Below, piece after piece: positions 5,808-12,019 of a stretch of DNA of 12,019 nt. Position 1 is the first letter of the stretch; every line of letters starts with the position of its first letter. The DNA comes from Omnitrophica WOR_2 bacterium RIFCSPHIGHO2_01_FULL_52_10 (GTDB lineage Bacteria; Omnitrophota; Gorgyraeia; Zapsychrales; Zapsychraceae), in NCBI GenBank assembly GCA_001805565.1, contig MHGM01000004.1, positions 1 to 12,019 of the forward strand, in the 5' to 3' direction. A model generated the notes under the pieces. That model was not told where the DNA came from, did not search any database, and saw nothing but the letters and a program-made list of their open reading frames with translations. The position numbers and the translations under genes are program-made.

Positions 5808-6709
5808 TATTTCCCTTTGCGAGTAATTACGTAGGACGGCAGCAACGCCACCGGCTGAAACGACATTTTGGTCCGATGAATATTCTCCAATTCAAAATCA
5901 TCCATGACGTTAATAAATTTGCGAGGCGCGAGCGCGGCGTCGCGGCAGAATTCCCGGAAAATAAAAACCCCCAGGCCGCTGCAGGACAAATCAGCGATCT
6001 CAAAAAGGACGCAGAAGGTTTCCGTATTCAATGGGTAGCCAAAGGTGTAGGCCTTGATCTTGCCCTCGACGGTCACCACCCGCCCGGTCAAGCCCAGATC
6101 CCGGTAATGGCGCAGCGCGAGCTGGTGCACGCCGGCGTTTTCCTCGAGCATCTGCAGGGAGACCACGTTGTGGGCGTACACCGGCCGGCGGCTTTGTGCC
6201 CAATCCTGGTAAAGCGCGGCACACTCTGCGAGCATCGAATCATCGTAGGGCAGATATTGAAAGGTATAATTCTTGACAAAGTGATTGTACGAGGAGCGTT
6301 TGGATTTGTAGGGATTTCCCGTCAGCGTGGCGAGGTCCTTGCGGTAATAGCAGTATTCGTAGCCCTTGTTGTAATGGCAAAATTCTTCGGCCGGAAAAAG
6401 CGGCAGCTGGTGCGCGTGGACGTTTTCAATACGACTGACCCCTTTGTTACGGTTGGCCTTGTCCATTCGTTCAAAGCAAGTTTGAATTGTTTTGACGGAA
6501 ACATTCTTGCCCAACGGCGGCAAATAAAGAAACACGCCCGCGTCGTGGCGCGCGAAGACGCACAGATTCCCGTCGATTACTTCGAGTTCGAACCGGAAGA
6601 ACTCCTGCCAGGTGAAGATATTAATGAAAGAGAAGCTCGACAACAGCCCCGGCGCTTCGCGCAAATATTGCTGGATCAATTCTTTTCTCTCCAGGAGCGC
6701 CGTGGTCAT
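5807..6709 (-). CDS. DUF2156 protein (GNAT-fold, LPG-synthase C-terminal-like)
   Basis: The 300-residue soluble protein matches the DUF2156 family, which shares the double GNAT fold of the C-terminal domain of lysylphosphatidylglycerol synthase. Two family blocks are visible: YYRKDLATLTGNPYKSKRSS (121-140) followed by YNHF, and near the C-terminus NVMDDFELENIHRTKMSF (267-284). It lacks the membrane domain of true MprF enzymes, and no substrate is known for stand-alone members, so aminoacyl or acyl transfer to a lipid or peptide is only a family-based guess. The ATG at 6709 overlaps the stop of the YkgJ-type gene by 4 nt (ATGA) and its own TAA overlaps pabB by 1 nt, so all these genes probably share one transcript. 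Confidence 0.82.
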   Translation of the reverse strand: MTTALLERKELIQQYLREAPGLLSSFSFINIFTWQEFFRFELEVIDGNLCVFARHDAGVFLYLPPLGKNVSVKTIQTCFERMDKANRNKGVSRIENVHAHQLPLFPAEEFCHYNKGYEYCYYRKDLATLTGNPYKSKRSSYNHFVKNYTFQYLPYDDSMLAECAALYQDWAQSRRPVYAHNVVSLQMLEENAGVHQLALRHYRDLGLTGRVVTVEGKIKAYTFGYPLNTETFCVLFEIADLSCSGLGVFIFREFCRDAALAPRKFINVMDDFELENIHRTKMSFQPVALLPSYVITRKGK

Positions 6710-7284
6710 GCCGGCTCCAGCGTAAAAAGCTCTTCGATCTCGTCGCGATATTCGCCGTAATCGCCGACAAGGGCGGGATTATTTTGAAGGAAGCGCGCGC
6801 GCTCCTCGCCGGAAAGATACGCCTTTAAAACGTCCACGTGCTTTTCAAACTCGGCGGAATACCGCGATTGCTGGACGTACAGACAGCTCAAATGGACGCT
6901 CACCGTAACGCGGCCGTTTTCTTTAGAACGAGTCAATAAAAACGGGTACAGCCGGCATTCGAAAGGCCGGCCGGAATAAACACCGCATTTGTTGGTCTCC
7001 AAATTCAGAAAGGCGCAGCGATTCTGTCCCTGCTCTTTACGACCGAAGGGAGTCCCCGACAGAGGAACGGTTTTGAGGTAACCGTCCTGACCCAGGGCCC
7101 AAGTGAGGTCTTTTTTGTGTTCATTGTCCTCGAGCTCCTCGGTCCGCCCCAATGGGCGAGCCTCGCCTCCGGCGGGCGCCACCTTCGGACGCCAGACACT
7201 TTCCGCTTCCTTGTAACGGCAGCATCCCTGGCAGGAGAGACAAATTTTGGGGGGAACTAATTGAGGAAAGTCTGAGAATAACAC
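6706..7284 (-). CDS. YkgJ-family cysteine-cluster protein
   Basis: The 192-residue protein shows the YkgJ (CxxCxxCC) pattern: C15, C18, C21 and C22 in CLSCQGCCRY, then C90, C100 in NKCGVYSGRPFECR with C110, and C134. The family is thought to bind a metal or Fe-S cluster, and no reaction is firmly assigned. An Arg/Pro/Glu-rich, weakly conserved stretch of about residues 30-85 separates the two Cys groups. The frame requires a GTG start at 7284, preceded at 7 nt by AAGGAG; an ATG 4 nt upstream is out of frame. It is the first gene of the overlapping run through DUF2156, pabB and pabC. The leader carries heptamer repeat B, and the last heptamer overlaps the Shine-Dalgarno. Confidence 0.82.
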   Translation of the reverse strand: MLFSDFPQLVPPKICLSCQGCCRYKEAESVWRPKVAPAGGEARPLGRTEELEDNEHKKDLTWALGQDGYLKTVPLSGTPFGRKEQGQNRCAFLNLETNKCGVYSGRPFECRLYPFLLTRSKENGRVTVSVHLSCLYVQQSRYSAEFEKHVDVLKAYLSGEERARFLQNNPALVGDYGEYRDEIEELFTLEPA

Positions 7285-7290
7285 GCATTT

Positions 7291-7332
7291 TCTCCTTACT
7301 TCTTACTTCTCACCTCTTACTTGATCCCTCGC
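7291..7332. repeat. Degenerate tandem heptamer repeat, locus B
   Basis: Six 7-bp units (TCTCCTT, ACTTCTT, ACTTCTC, ACCTCTT, ACTTGAT, CCCTCGC) occupy the leader of the YkgJ-type gene. The consensus ACYTCTY is close to that of locus A. The unit nearest the gene, read on the minus strand as AAGGAGA, forms its ribosome binding site. Confidence 0.55.
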
Positions 7333-7387
7333 CACAGCTCAGGATTAAATGAGTTTTTCTCCCATTAATAAGGATTAGAGGTAAACC

Positions 7388-7708
7388 TCATTTAACCACA
7401 CTTCCCAACGCCACCTCACGGTCCGGCGACAAAACCGATATTCCGCCCTCATCCGAAGCCGCCAGGATCATCCCGCGGGACTCTTCGCCGCGGATGGTGG
7501 CCGGGTCCAGGTTATTGACCAAAACAACGCGCCTTCCCACCAACGCTTCCTTGGTGTAAGACGAACGAATACCGGCAACGACCTGGCGTTCCTCTTTGCC
7601 CGTGTCGACTTTAATCACATAAAGCCGGTCGGCGTTAGGATGTTCCTTGACTTCCTTGATCTGCGCGACCACCAGTTCAATTTTGCGAAAATCTTCGATT
7701 GATGCCAT
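7388..7708 (-). CDS. Stand-alone MetRS beta/Trbp111-type tRNA-binding domain protein
   Basis: The 106-residue protein is a single OB-fold tRNA-binding domain of the kind found at the C-terminus of bacterial methionyl-tRNA synthetase and as free MetRS beta subunits or Trbp111. Diagnostic blocks are IEDFRKIELVVAQI (3-16), HPNADRLYVIKVD (23-35), RQVVAGI and GEESRGMILAA. CsaA, a similar-sized relative, lacks the HPNADRL and ESRGM pattern. It probably binds the outside of tRNA as a homodimer and helps a separate MetRS, which is not in the window. The ATG at 7708 is chosen because GGGAG lies 5 nt upstream and homologous sequence starts there; the open frame continues upstream only through a hairpin. 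The leader is highly structured. Confidence 0.85.
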   Translation of the reverse strand: MASIEDFRKIELVVAQIKEVKEHPNADRLYVIKVDTGKEERQVVAGIRSSYTKEALVGRRVVLVNNLDPATIRGEESRGMILAASDEGGISVLSPDREVALGSVVK

Positions 7709-7727
7709 TGATTCTCCCATTTTTGTT

Positions 7728-7798
7728 GTCCCTGCCCACTGGCAGGGACTTTCAGTCACTTTTCTATTTATACGAGTTTAAGGGAAGGTGACTGAAAG
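7728..7798 (-). promoter_or_regulatory. Structured leader and candidate promoter of the MetRS-beta gene
   Basis: A perfect 9-bp hairpin (GTCCCTGCC, 4-nt loop, complement; 7728-7749) abuts an 11-bp perfect inverted repeat, CTTTCAGTCAC at 7749-7759 and its complement at 7788-7798. The 28 bp between those arms contains TATAAAT on the minus strand, a candidate -10 box, so the arms would flank the promoter. No convincing -35 box was seen. Confidence 0.45.
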
Positions 7799-7842
7799 CC
7801 ATTATTCCCCTTTAATAATTCGGTACCGGTAAAGGCAACGAA

Positions 7843-7924
7843 GCCCGTTTCGTATTACGGTTACGTCAATCGGCAAAAACCGTTACCCTTTGACGTTAGA
7901 CGATACGGGCATCGTTACCGTAAT
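7843..7924. repeat. Interleaved inverted repeats upstream of the glycosyltransferase-like gene
   Basis: Two imperfect inverted repeats cross one another: GCCCGTTTCGT (7843-7853) with ACGATACGGGC (7900-7910), 10 of 11 paired, and ATTACGGTTACG (7854-7865) with CGTTACCGTAAT (7913-7924), 11 of 12 paired. A smaller nested stem, ACGTCAA/TTGACGT (7863-7869, 7890-7896), encloses CGG/CCG. The rest of the 7799-8060 gap holds no gene that I can support. A structured RNA or a protein-binding array is possible. Confidence 0.5.
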
Positions 7925-8060
7925 CCCTAAACGAGACTAATCTTATCAAACAATCTCCAGTTTGTGAAGCACGCTGGATTACCCCCTCGAAGCGCCAAAA
8001 GAGATGAAAAAACAATAGGACTTCACCCAAAATCCCATTATTATATTTTTAATACTCATC

Positions 8061-9668
8061 ATGACGCCTGAAACGAAAAACAAAATATTCTTTTTTCTCA
8101 CCCTTTTTGCCGGGATCTTTATTCTTTACCCCTTTCTGGATTATCAATCGGTCATGGCGACCGGCGACCACGGCCGCGACCTCTACGCCGCCCGCGTCGC
8201 TTTAGAAGGCCGCGTCCCCTATCGGGATTACTGGTGGGTCTACGGCCCGCTGATGCCTTACTACTACGCCTTTTTCTTTAAATTCTTGGGTATCCACGTC
8301 CCGGCGCTGTTGACGGCAAAAGCGTTGTTGGCTCTTTTGAGCGCCCTGCTGATGTACGGCGCGCTCGTCACGGCAACGGTCCCCTGCGGACTTAGCTTTA
8401 TCGGCGCGACATGGCTGCTTGTCTTTTTCCCGGAATTTTCCATCACCTACAACCATATCGGCGGCACGATGTTGTTATTGGCCGTCGCCTGTTTCATCCT
8501 GCGCTATCTGGAGCGTCAAAAAATTTCTTTTCTGTACTTTGCCCTGGGATGCGTCTTTCTTCTTGCCCTCGTTAAGATCAATTTCGGGTTGACCACGTTT
8601 TTTTGCCTGCTAGCCGCCGTGTTCGGCATCGACCGGATCTACAAAAATCCCGTTACCCGGGAAACGAAGATCTTTTATTGGGCCGCGCTTGTTCTGCCCG
8701 CCCTCGTTTTCCTTATTTATTGGTGGTTCTTGCGCGGACTTCCAATTCACGCTATTCGCCAGTGCCTGCCCTATCTGGGCGACGACCAGCCGTATCACAC
8801 ACCGCTGGCAACAGGCATTGCGATGTTAGCAAAAACGATTCTGCACAATGTCACCGCAAGCCGGGCGGATTTCCTGTTCGCGATGGTGGTCACTGGCGCG
8901 GCCATTCAATCCTTCCGACTGCTGACCTCGCAAAAAACGAATGACCGCTGGCGGATGCACGCGCTCTTGGCTATCGGTATTTTAAGCCTTTTCTATGTGG
9001 TCAACCTGCAGGAATTTTTGGTGAGCGGCGTTTTCTACCGTTCACTATGGGCGAAACCCTTCGCGTATTTACTGATGTTCATCGTTGTCGGATTAGGCAT
9101 CCAGCGTCTGCCGCGAGGCATCCGCGTTTTGCTCTATATCGCTCTCGGGTTGATCCTCGGAATGCAAATGATGCGCGTGCACTCCTATGTTAACTCCATC
9201 AAAGTCCCTTCCCAATACCTGGGCGTGGAAAGAGGAAAGGTCTTTTTGGGCAACGAGGCGCCCTGGATAGATACCGTCACAGAGACCGTTTCTTATCTGG
9301 AGAGCAACCTTCGAAGAGATGAATTATTCTTCGCCCTGCCTTACGACCCGCTGTATTATTTCCTGACCGATAAAGTCAGCCCCACGCGTCAGTTGATCTT
9401 CTTCGACCACATCAAGATATCCCCGGAGCAAGAAAAAGAGGTGATCGCCGAACTCGAAGAAAACAAGGTCAACTGGATTCTGCTTAGCAGCCGGCGGAAC
9501 GCGACCAAAGAATACGGCCTCGGTATTTTAGGGAAGACCTATTGTCCCTTGATCGGAGAATACATCGAGCGGAATTTCACGCCGGTCGCGCAGTTCGGAG
9601 ATTGGGTCAACGAGCCGGGGTGGGCATGGAATCATGGGACGCGGATCTTAAAAAGGATCGTTAAGTAG
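8061..9668 (+). CDS. GT-C type (GT39-like) membrane glycosyltransferase family protein
   Basis: The 535-residue polytopic membrane protein has about ten hydrophobic segments (first at residues 9-25, last near 352-370) followed by a soluble domain from about 380. The first extracytoplasmic loop carries GDHGRDLYAA and RVPYRDYWWVYGPLMPYYYA (51-70). Acidic residues D36 and D40 are placed like the catalytic Asp of GT-C enzymes such as the ArnT/PMT (GT39) group, which transfer sugars from polyprenyl-phosphate donors outside the membrane. The C-terminal domain contains ALPYDPLYYFLTDKVSPTRQ (425-444). Donor and acceptor cannot be predicted, and no cell-wall gene cluster is adjacent. The ATG at 8061 preserves the first membrane helix but has no Shine-Dalgarno; TATATT at 8042-8047 could give a leaderless or very short-leader transcript. 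It is transcribed opposite to its protein-coding neighbours. Confidence 0.75.
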   Translation: MTPETKNKIFFFLTLFAGIFILYPFLDYQSVMATGDHGRDLYAARVALEGRVPYRDYWWVYGPLMPYYYAFFFKFLGIHVPALLTAKALLALLSALLMYGALVTATVPCGLSFIGATWLLVFFPEFSITYNHIGGTMLLLAVACFILRYLERQKISFLYFALGCVFLLALVKINFGLTTFFCLLAAVFGIDRIYKNPVTRETKIFYWAALVLPALVFLIYWWFLRGLPIHAIRQCLPYLGDDQPYHTPLATGIAMLAKTILHNVTASRADFLFAMVVTGAAIQSFRLLTSQKTNDRWRMHALLAIGILSLFYVVNLQEFLVSGVFYRSLWAKPFAYLLMFIVVGLGIQRLPRGIRVLLYIALGLILGMQMMRVHSYVNSIKVPSQYLGVERGKVFLGNEAPWIDTVTETVSYLESNLRRDELFFALPYDPLYYFLTDKVSPTRQLIFFDHIKISPEQEKEVIAELEENKVNWILLSSRRNATKEYGLGILGKTYCPLIGEYIERNFTPVAQFGDWVNEPGWAWNHGTRILKRIVK

Positions 9669-9757
9669 GACGCGGCAGTTCACCCGGAGCGCCACGAATA
9701 AATTTCTTTACAAACATTCTTTTCAATATTAAAGTATATTTCAAATTTTCCACATCG

Positions 9758-9832
9758 GGGGCCGTAGTGTAGCCCGGTTAACATGTCAGCTTGTCACGCT
9801 GAAGATCGCGAGTTCAAATCTCGTCGGCCCCG
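9758..9832 (+). tRNA. tRNA-Asp (anticodon GTC)
   Basis: Complete 75-nt cloverleaf: acceptor GGGGCCG/CGGCCCC, D-stem GTGT/ACAT, anticodon stem TCAGC/GCTGA with loop TTGTCAC giving anticodon GTC, T-arm GCGAG-TTCAAAT-CTCGT, and discriminator G73, as expected for Asp. CCA is not encoded. AT-rich sequence upstream includes TATATT (9735-9740) as a possible -10 box, and a terminator hairpin follows at 9848. Confidence 0.95.
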
Positions 9833-9847
9833 TCAATTTTCAATAAT

Positions 9848-9884
9848 AAAAAAAGCTTCAACCCGAATGGGTGAAGCTTTTTTT
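9848..9884 (+). terminator. Intrinsic terminator after tRNA-Asp
   Basis: The hairpin AAAAAAAGCTTCAACCC, loop GAAT, GGGTGAAGCTTTTTTT pairs throughout with one bulged A. The run of T on the plus strand and the matching A run make it potentially bidirectional. Confidence 0.88.
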
Positions 9885-9903
9885 GTTTATTAAGAAAAAA
9901 TTG

Positions 9904-9942
9904 ACAGGGCCCTTTGAAGTCTCCCGACTTCAAAGGGCCTGT
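9904..9942 (-). terminator. Intrinsic terminator after tRNA-Val
   Basis: The stem ACAGGCCCTTTGAAGTC on the minus strand pairs across a 4-nt loop with its complement, with one bulged G, and is followed on the minus strand by TCAATTTTTT. It begins 11 nt past the tRNA-Val 3' end. Confidence 0.85.
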
Positions 9943-9952
9943 TACTAAAACA

Positions 9953-10026
9953 TGGGCGGTGAAGGGATCGAACCCTCGGCCTTCTGAATGTAAATCAGAT
10001 GCTCTAACCAGCTGAGCTAACCGCCC
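9953..10026 (-). tRNA. tRNA-Val (anticodon TAC)
   Basis: Complete 74-nt cloverleaf on the minus strand: acceptor GGGCGGT/ACCGCCC, D-arm GCTC-AGCTGGTTA-GAGC, anticodon stem TCTGA/TCAGA with loop TTTACAT giving TAC, T-arm GAGGG-TTCGATC-CCTTC, and discriminator A as in tRNA-Val. CCA is not encoded. The upstream side is occupied by heptamer repeat C, and no clean promoter was seen, so it may rely on readthrough from atpK or on a promoter within the repeat. Confidence 0.95.
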
Positions 10027-10027
10027 G

Positions 10028-10118
10028 CATCTCGACACTCGATCCTGGATTCTGGATACTCGTTAAAATTGGTAAACGTCGAGCATCAAGTATCGAGCAT
10101 CTAACATCGAACATCCTC
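10028..10118. repeat. Degenerate tandem heptamer repeat, locus C
   Basis: Thirteen consecutive 7-bp frames: five units of the type ATNCTCG/ATNCTGG (10028-10062), two unrelated units (10063-10076), then six of the type CATCGAG (10077-10118). The interruption is exactly 14 bp, so phase is kept. The array fills the space between tRNA-Val and the end of atpK. Confidence 0.75.
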
Positions 10119-10126
10119 AATAAATT

Positions 10127-10585
10127 CTAACCCGCCAACACGTCGATCTTGCCGAGCAAAAAGACCATCACAAACAGCGCCACGGTCTCGATGATACCCA
10201 GCGCGATCAAATAGTTGGTAAAGCCTTTGCCCGTTTCCGCCAGGGCGTCCGCGCCGCTGGCGCCAATTTTCCCCTGATAAAAAGCCGACATTCCAATCGC
10301 CGCCCCGCCGAAGATCCCGACCGATGAAAGAAAAACCCCCTTGGCAACGGCTTCGGCGATTTTATTCATGAGGATCATTCCGTAGATCGTCTGCGACAAC
10401 GGCGCGCCGATAAAGACAATGAGTAAAAACGGCGCCATTCTGTTCTGGGCGTAACATTTCTTCCACGCCCCGACCGCCGCCATGCCGGCTACCCCGATTC
10501 CCAGCGCCGATCCCGTCGCGGCCAGCCCCAGCGCGGCGGCAACTCCCAAATCTTTAAATTGAACCAACGCACCCGCTTGATCCAT
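10127..10585 (-). CDS. atpK: V-type ATPase proteolipid subunit K
   Basis: The 152-residue, four-helix double-hairpin proteolipid forms the ion-carrying rotor ring of a V/A-type ATPase. Helix 1 (residues 13-37) is Gly/Ala-rich (GSALGIGVAGMAAVG), helix 2 (52-72) has APLSQTIYGM, helix 3 is at about 85-103, and helix 4 (122-144) contains the ion-binding Glu133 in ALGIIETVALF. As in Enterococcus hirae NtpK, only the second hairpin keeps the carboxylate. P62, S64, Q65, Q104 and E133 occupy positions that match its Na+ ligands (T64, Q65, Q110, E139) by eye, suggesting Na+ coupling. GGGAG lies 6 nt before the ATG. It lies 113 bp downstream of atpI, in a gap full of hairpins, and appears to be the last gene of the operon. 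Confidence 0.93.
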   Translation of the reverse strand: MDQAGALVQFKDLGVAAALGLAATGSALGIGVAGMAAVGAWKKCYAQNRMAPFLLIVFIGAPLSQTIYGMILMNKIAEAVAKGVFLSSVGIFGGAAIGMSAFYQGKIGASGADALAETGKGFTNYLIALGIIETVALFVMVFLLGKIDVLAG

Positions 10586-10607
10586 GTGATTCTCCCGTCA
10601 TTTTTCT

Positions 10608-10680
10608 TCATTTCCTTTTTTAGAAGGAAATGACGAGGCTCGTCTCGCCCACCAAAATCATAGATTTTGGTGAGGCGGAC
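10608..10680. repeat. Three adjacent hairpins between atpI and atpK
   Basis: Three inverted repeats are packed together: TCATTTCCTT with AAGGAAATGA (10608-10617, 10624-10633), GACGAG-G-CTCGTC (10632-10644), and CACCAAAATC-ATA-GATTTTGGTG (10650-10672), the last extended imperfectly to 10642-10680. On the coding strand they form the whole leader of atpK up to its ribosome binding site. None has a proper T-tract. Confidence 0.7.
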
Positions 10681-10698
10681 GGCCTTCTCGTTTTGTGA

Positions 10699-12019
10699 TT
10701 ATGATTGTTTTATCTTTTTAAACGGTTCGTACTTGAACCCTGCCCATTCCAGACCCAAATGTCCCGAAAATTCCAGGACGTTCAATCGCAGGCCGTGCAC
10801 CAGAACGCCGAACCCGCACAAGACAATGTTGAACGCGTGTCCGACGACCAGGATAAGCGCTGTGATGGTTCCAGAGACGATGTTGTTAAACCCGGCACTT
10901 AAGGCCATTTGATTAAAGGCGTCCGCCACTGCCGTTCCCGCCAAACCCACCGCAAATAATCGCACGTAAGAAACGATATCGGTAAACGCGCTGATGATGC
11001 TAAAAAGCAAAAGCGCGATCCCCACCGGGATCTGGCCCTTGGGCCCGCGTGCGATGTCATAAATGACCAGAGCGACCCCCGGGACCATCATTTTCAAGGC
11101 GTTAAGGATGACCGCCATGTCCGCTTGCCCCAAGACAATCATCGACCTGACCAGACCAAAAGACACCCCCAGGATCCAGACCCAGCCCAACTCCGCCCAG
11201 GCTCCGGAACCGGGCCATCTTCTCACGCAACGCCAAAGGTGCGCGAGGATCAGATGCGCGGCCCCGATGGTAAAACACAAAAGCTGGACGTTTTTACTCT
11301 CTGTGAGCCACCCCACGACCGGCTTGAGCTTGGCGCCCAACAAAACCGTCCCGAGGAACGTCCCGGTCAGCGCGCCCCAGGTGATAGTCGCAGCGCTTAA
11401 TACATACATGAGAATAAAAGGCGCCGCGTCTTTGACCTTGTGTTTCAATTTATTGTGGAAGATCAGGGTCAAGATCAAGAAAACGGAACCATAAGCGGCG
11501 TCGCCGATCAGGATACCAAAGAAAACAGAAAAAAAGATCAGAAAGACGGGACTGATGTCCACTTCCCGGTAACCGGGCAGAACATTGATGATGCCGAAAA
11601 CGGGTTTGATCATCTCTACCCAGCGCGGGTTGCGTAAAAGTGTGGGAACGCTGTCCTCTTCGGAAGGGTCCTCAAACAAAACTCCCCATTGCTCCTGTTT
11701 CGCCTTCGCCGCGATGGCCCCGCAAGCGTCGCCGGGGCAAAACCCTTTTAATAAGGCGAGCTCCTCTTCCGCGCGCATGCCCTTTTCTACCTCTTCAAAC
11801 TTTAAGACATTCTCACGCTCGACCATTATCTTTTGAAACGAATCCCAAAAACAGCGCAGCTCAGTGATTTTCTCCTCGGCGCCCCGGATCCTGGCCTGCT
11901 CTTCGATCTGCATTGTTTTCATTTGGCCAAGACCTGACGGAGGCGGCGCGGTCACATCAAAGGGAAGCTCGGCTTTTCCGCGGCAAATGGCAAGGCACTT
12001 ATAAGTACCCGACGCGAAA
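10699..12019 (-). CDS. atpI: V-type ATPase subunit I (stator membrane subunit), N-terminus beyond window
   Basis: About 440 C-terminal residues are visible of a family usually 600-660 long; the frame stays open to the window edge, so the GTG at 11955 is internal and not the start. The visible soluble part has coiled-coil character (QMKTMQIEEQARIRGAEEKI), and the membrane domain of about seven to eight helices begins near SPVFLIFFSVFFGILIGDAA. The signature VSYVRLFAVGLAG (about 10930-10971) carries the essential Arg that faces the Glu of subunit K during ion transfer. A second conserved helix, GHAFNIVLCGFGVLVHGLRL, ends the domain and is followed by NVLEFSGHLGLEWAGFKYEPF, a classic C-terminus of the family. 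Order I-K fits the end of the E-A-B-D-I-K type operon of bacteria such as Chlamydia. Confidence 0.95.
   Translation of the reverse strand, partial: FASGTYKCLAICRGKAELPFDVTAPPPSGLGQMKTMQIEEQARIRGAEEKITELRCFWDSFQKIMVERENVLKFEEVEKGMRAEEELALLKGFCPGDACGAIAAKAKQEQWGVLFEDPSEEDSVPTLLRNPRWVEMIKPVFGIINVLPGYREVDISPVFLIFFSVFFGILIGDAAYGSVFLILTLIFHNKLKHKVKDAAPFILMYVLSAATITWGALTGTFLGTVLLGAKLKPVVGWLTESKNVQLLCFTIGAAHLILAHLWRCVRRWPGSGAWAELGWVWILGVSFGLVRSMIVLGQADMAVILNALKMMVPGVALVIYDIARGPKGQIPVGIALLLFSIISAFTDIVSYVRLFAVGLAGTAVADAFNQMALSAGFNNIVSGTITALILVVGHAFNIVLCGFGVLVHGLRLNVLEFSGHLGLEWAGFKYEPFKKIKQS

Noticed and set aside
5876..6760. Plus-strand reading frame of 294 codons opposite the DUF2156 gene
   Set aside because: The minus strand encodes recognisable DUF2156 motifs with coupled starts on both sides; the antisense frame has no recognisable domain or ribosome binding site and is a by-product of codon bias.
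7709..7759. 17-codon N-terminal extension of the MetRS-beta protein
   Set aside because: It is the translated leader hairpin; the family sequence and the GGGAG ribosome binding site both point to 7708.
9814..10038. Minus-strand reading frame of 74 codons containing AQLVRASDLHSEG
   Set aside because: This is translated tRNA: the frame runs through tRNA-Val and both terminators. Such peptides are a well-known annotation artefact.
10028..10118. CRISPR array
   Set aside because: Units are only 7 bp, degenerate and without spacers, and no cas genes are present.
10642..10680. Intrinsic terminator between atpI and atpK
   Set aside because: The stem is strong, but neither strand has a T-tract directly after it, and atpK is expected to be co-transcribed with atpI.

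Overview
The window looks like bacterial chromosome of roughly even base composition. It carries a bacterial V-type (A/V-type) ATPase I-K gene pair, two tRNA genes, many overlapping minus-strand genes, and several families of palindromic or 7-bp periodic intergenic repeats. No gene fixes the taxonomy. A V-type ATPase, Shine-Dalgarno sites alongside apparently leaderless genes, and abundant small palindromes would suit an uncultured candidate phylum (Omnitrophota or a PVC-type lineage), but this is only an inference.

Layout, left to right. (1) 1-936, minus: a secreted or periplasmic coiled-coil protein with a strong promoter almost on top of its start codon, overlapping the start of a further gene cut by the window edge. 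(2) 1130-2272, minus: an apparent three-gene operon of RHH antitoxin, RelE/ParE toxin and YgjP-type zinc metallopeptidase, with overlapping reading frames and a promoter containing a duplicated 7-bp operator-like motif. (3) 2510-7284, minus: a tightly packed run of YkgJ-type Cys-cluster protein, DUF2156 protein, pabB and pabC (which together make p-aminobenzoate from chorismate, given an amidotransferase or ammonia), then after a 55-bp gap an exported alpha/beta hydrolase and a CPXCG-type small Cys protein. (4) 7388-7708, minus: a free-standing MetRS beta/Trbp111-type tRNA-binding domain with a structured leader. (5) 8061-9668, plus: a GT-C type membrane glycosyltransferase-like protein, preceded by about 300 bp rich in inverted repeats. 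(6) 9758-10026: tRNA-Asp(GTC) on plus and tRNA-Val(TAC) on minus, convergent, each with its own terminator. (7) 10127-12019, minus: V-ATPase proteolipid subunit K and the C-terminal two thirds of subunit I, probably the promoter-distal end of the ATP synthase/ion pump operon.

The most notable non-genic signals are a 53-bp near-perfect palindrome inserted in frame inside pabB (codons about 168-185); degenerate tandem heptamers at three intergenic loci; a 24-bp perfect palindrome across the pabC stop codon; three hairpins packed between atpI and atpK; and two interleaved, mutually exclusive inverted repeats upstream of the glycosyltransferase-like gene.
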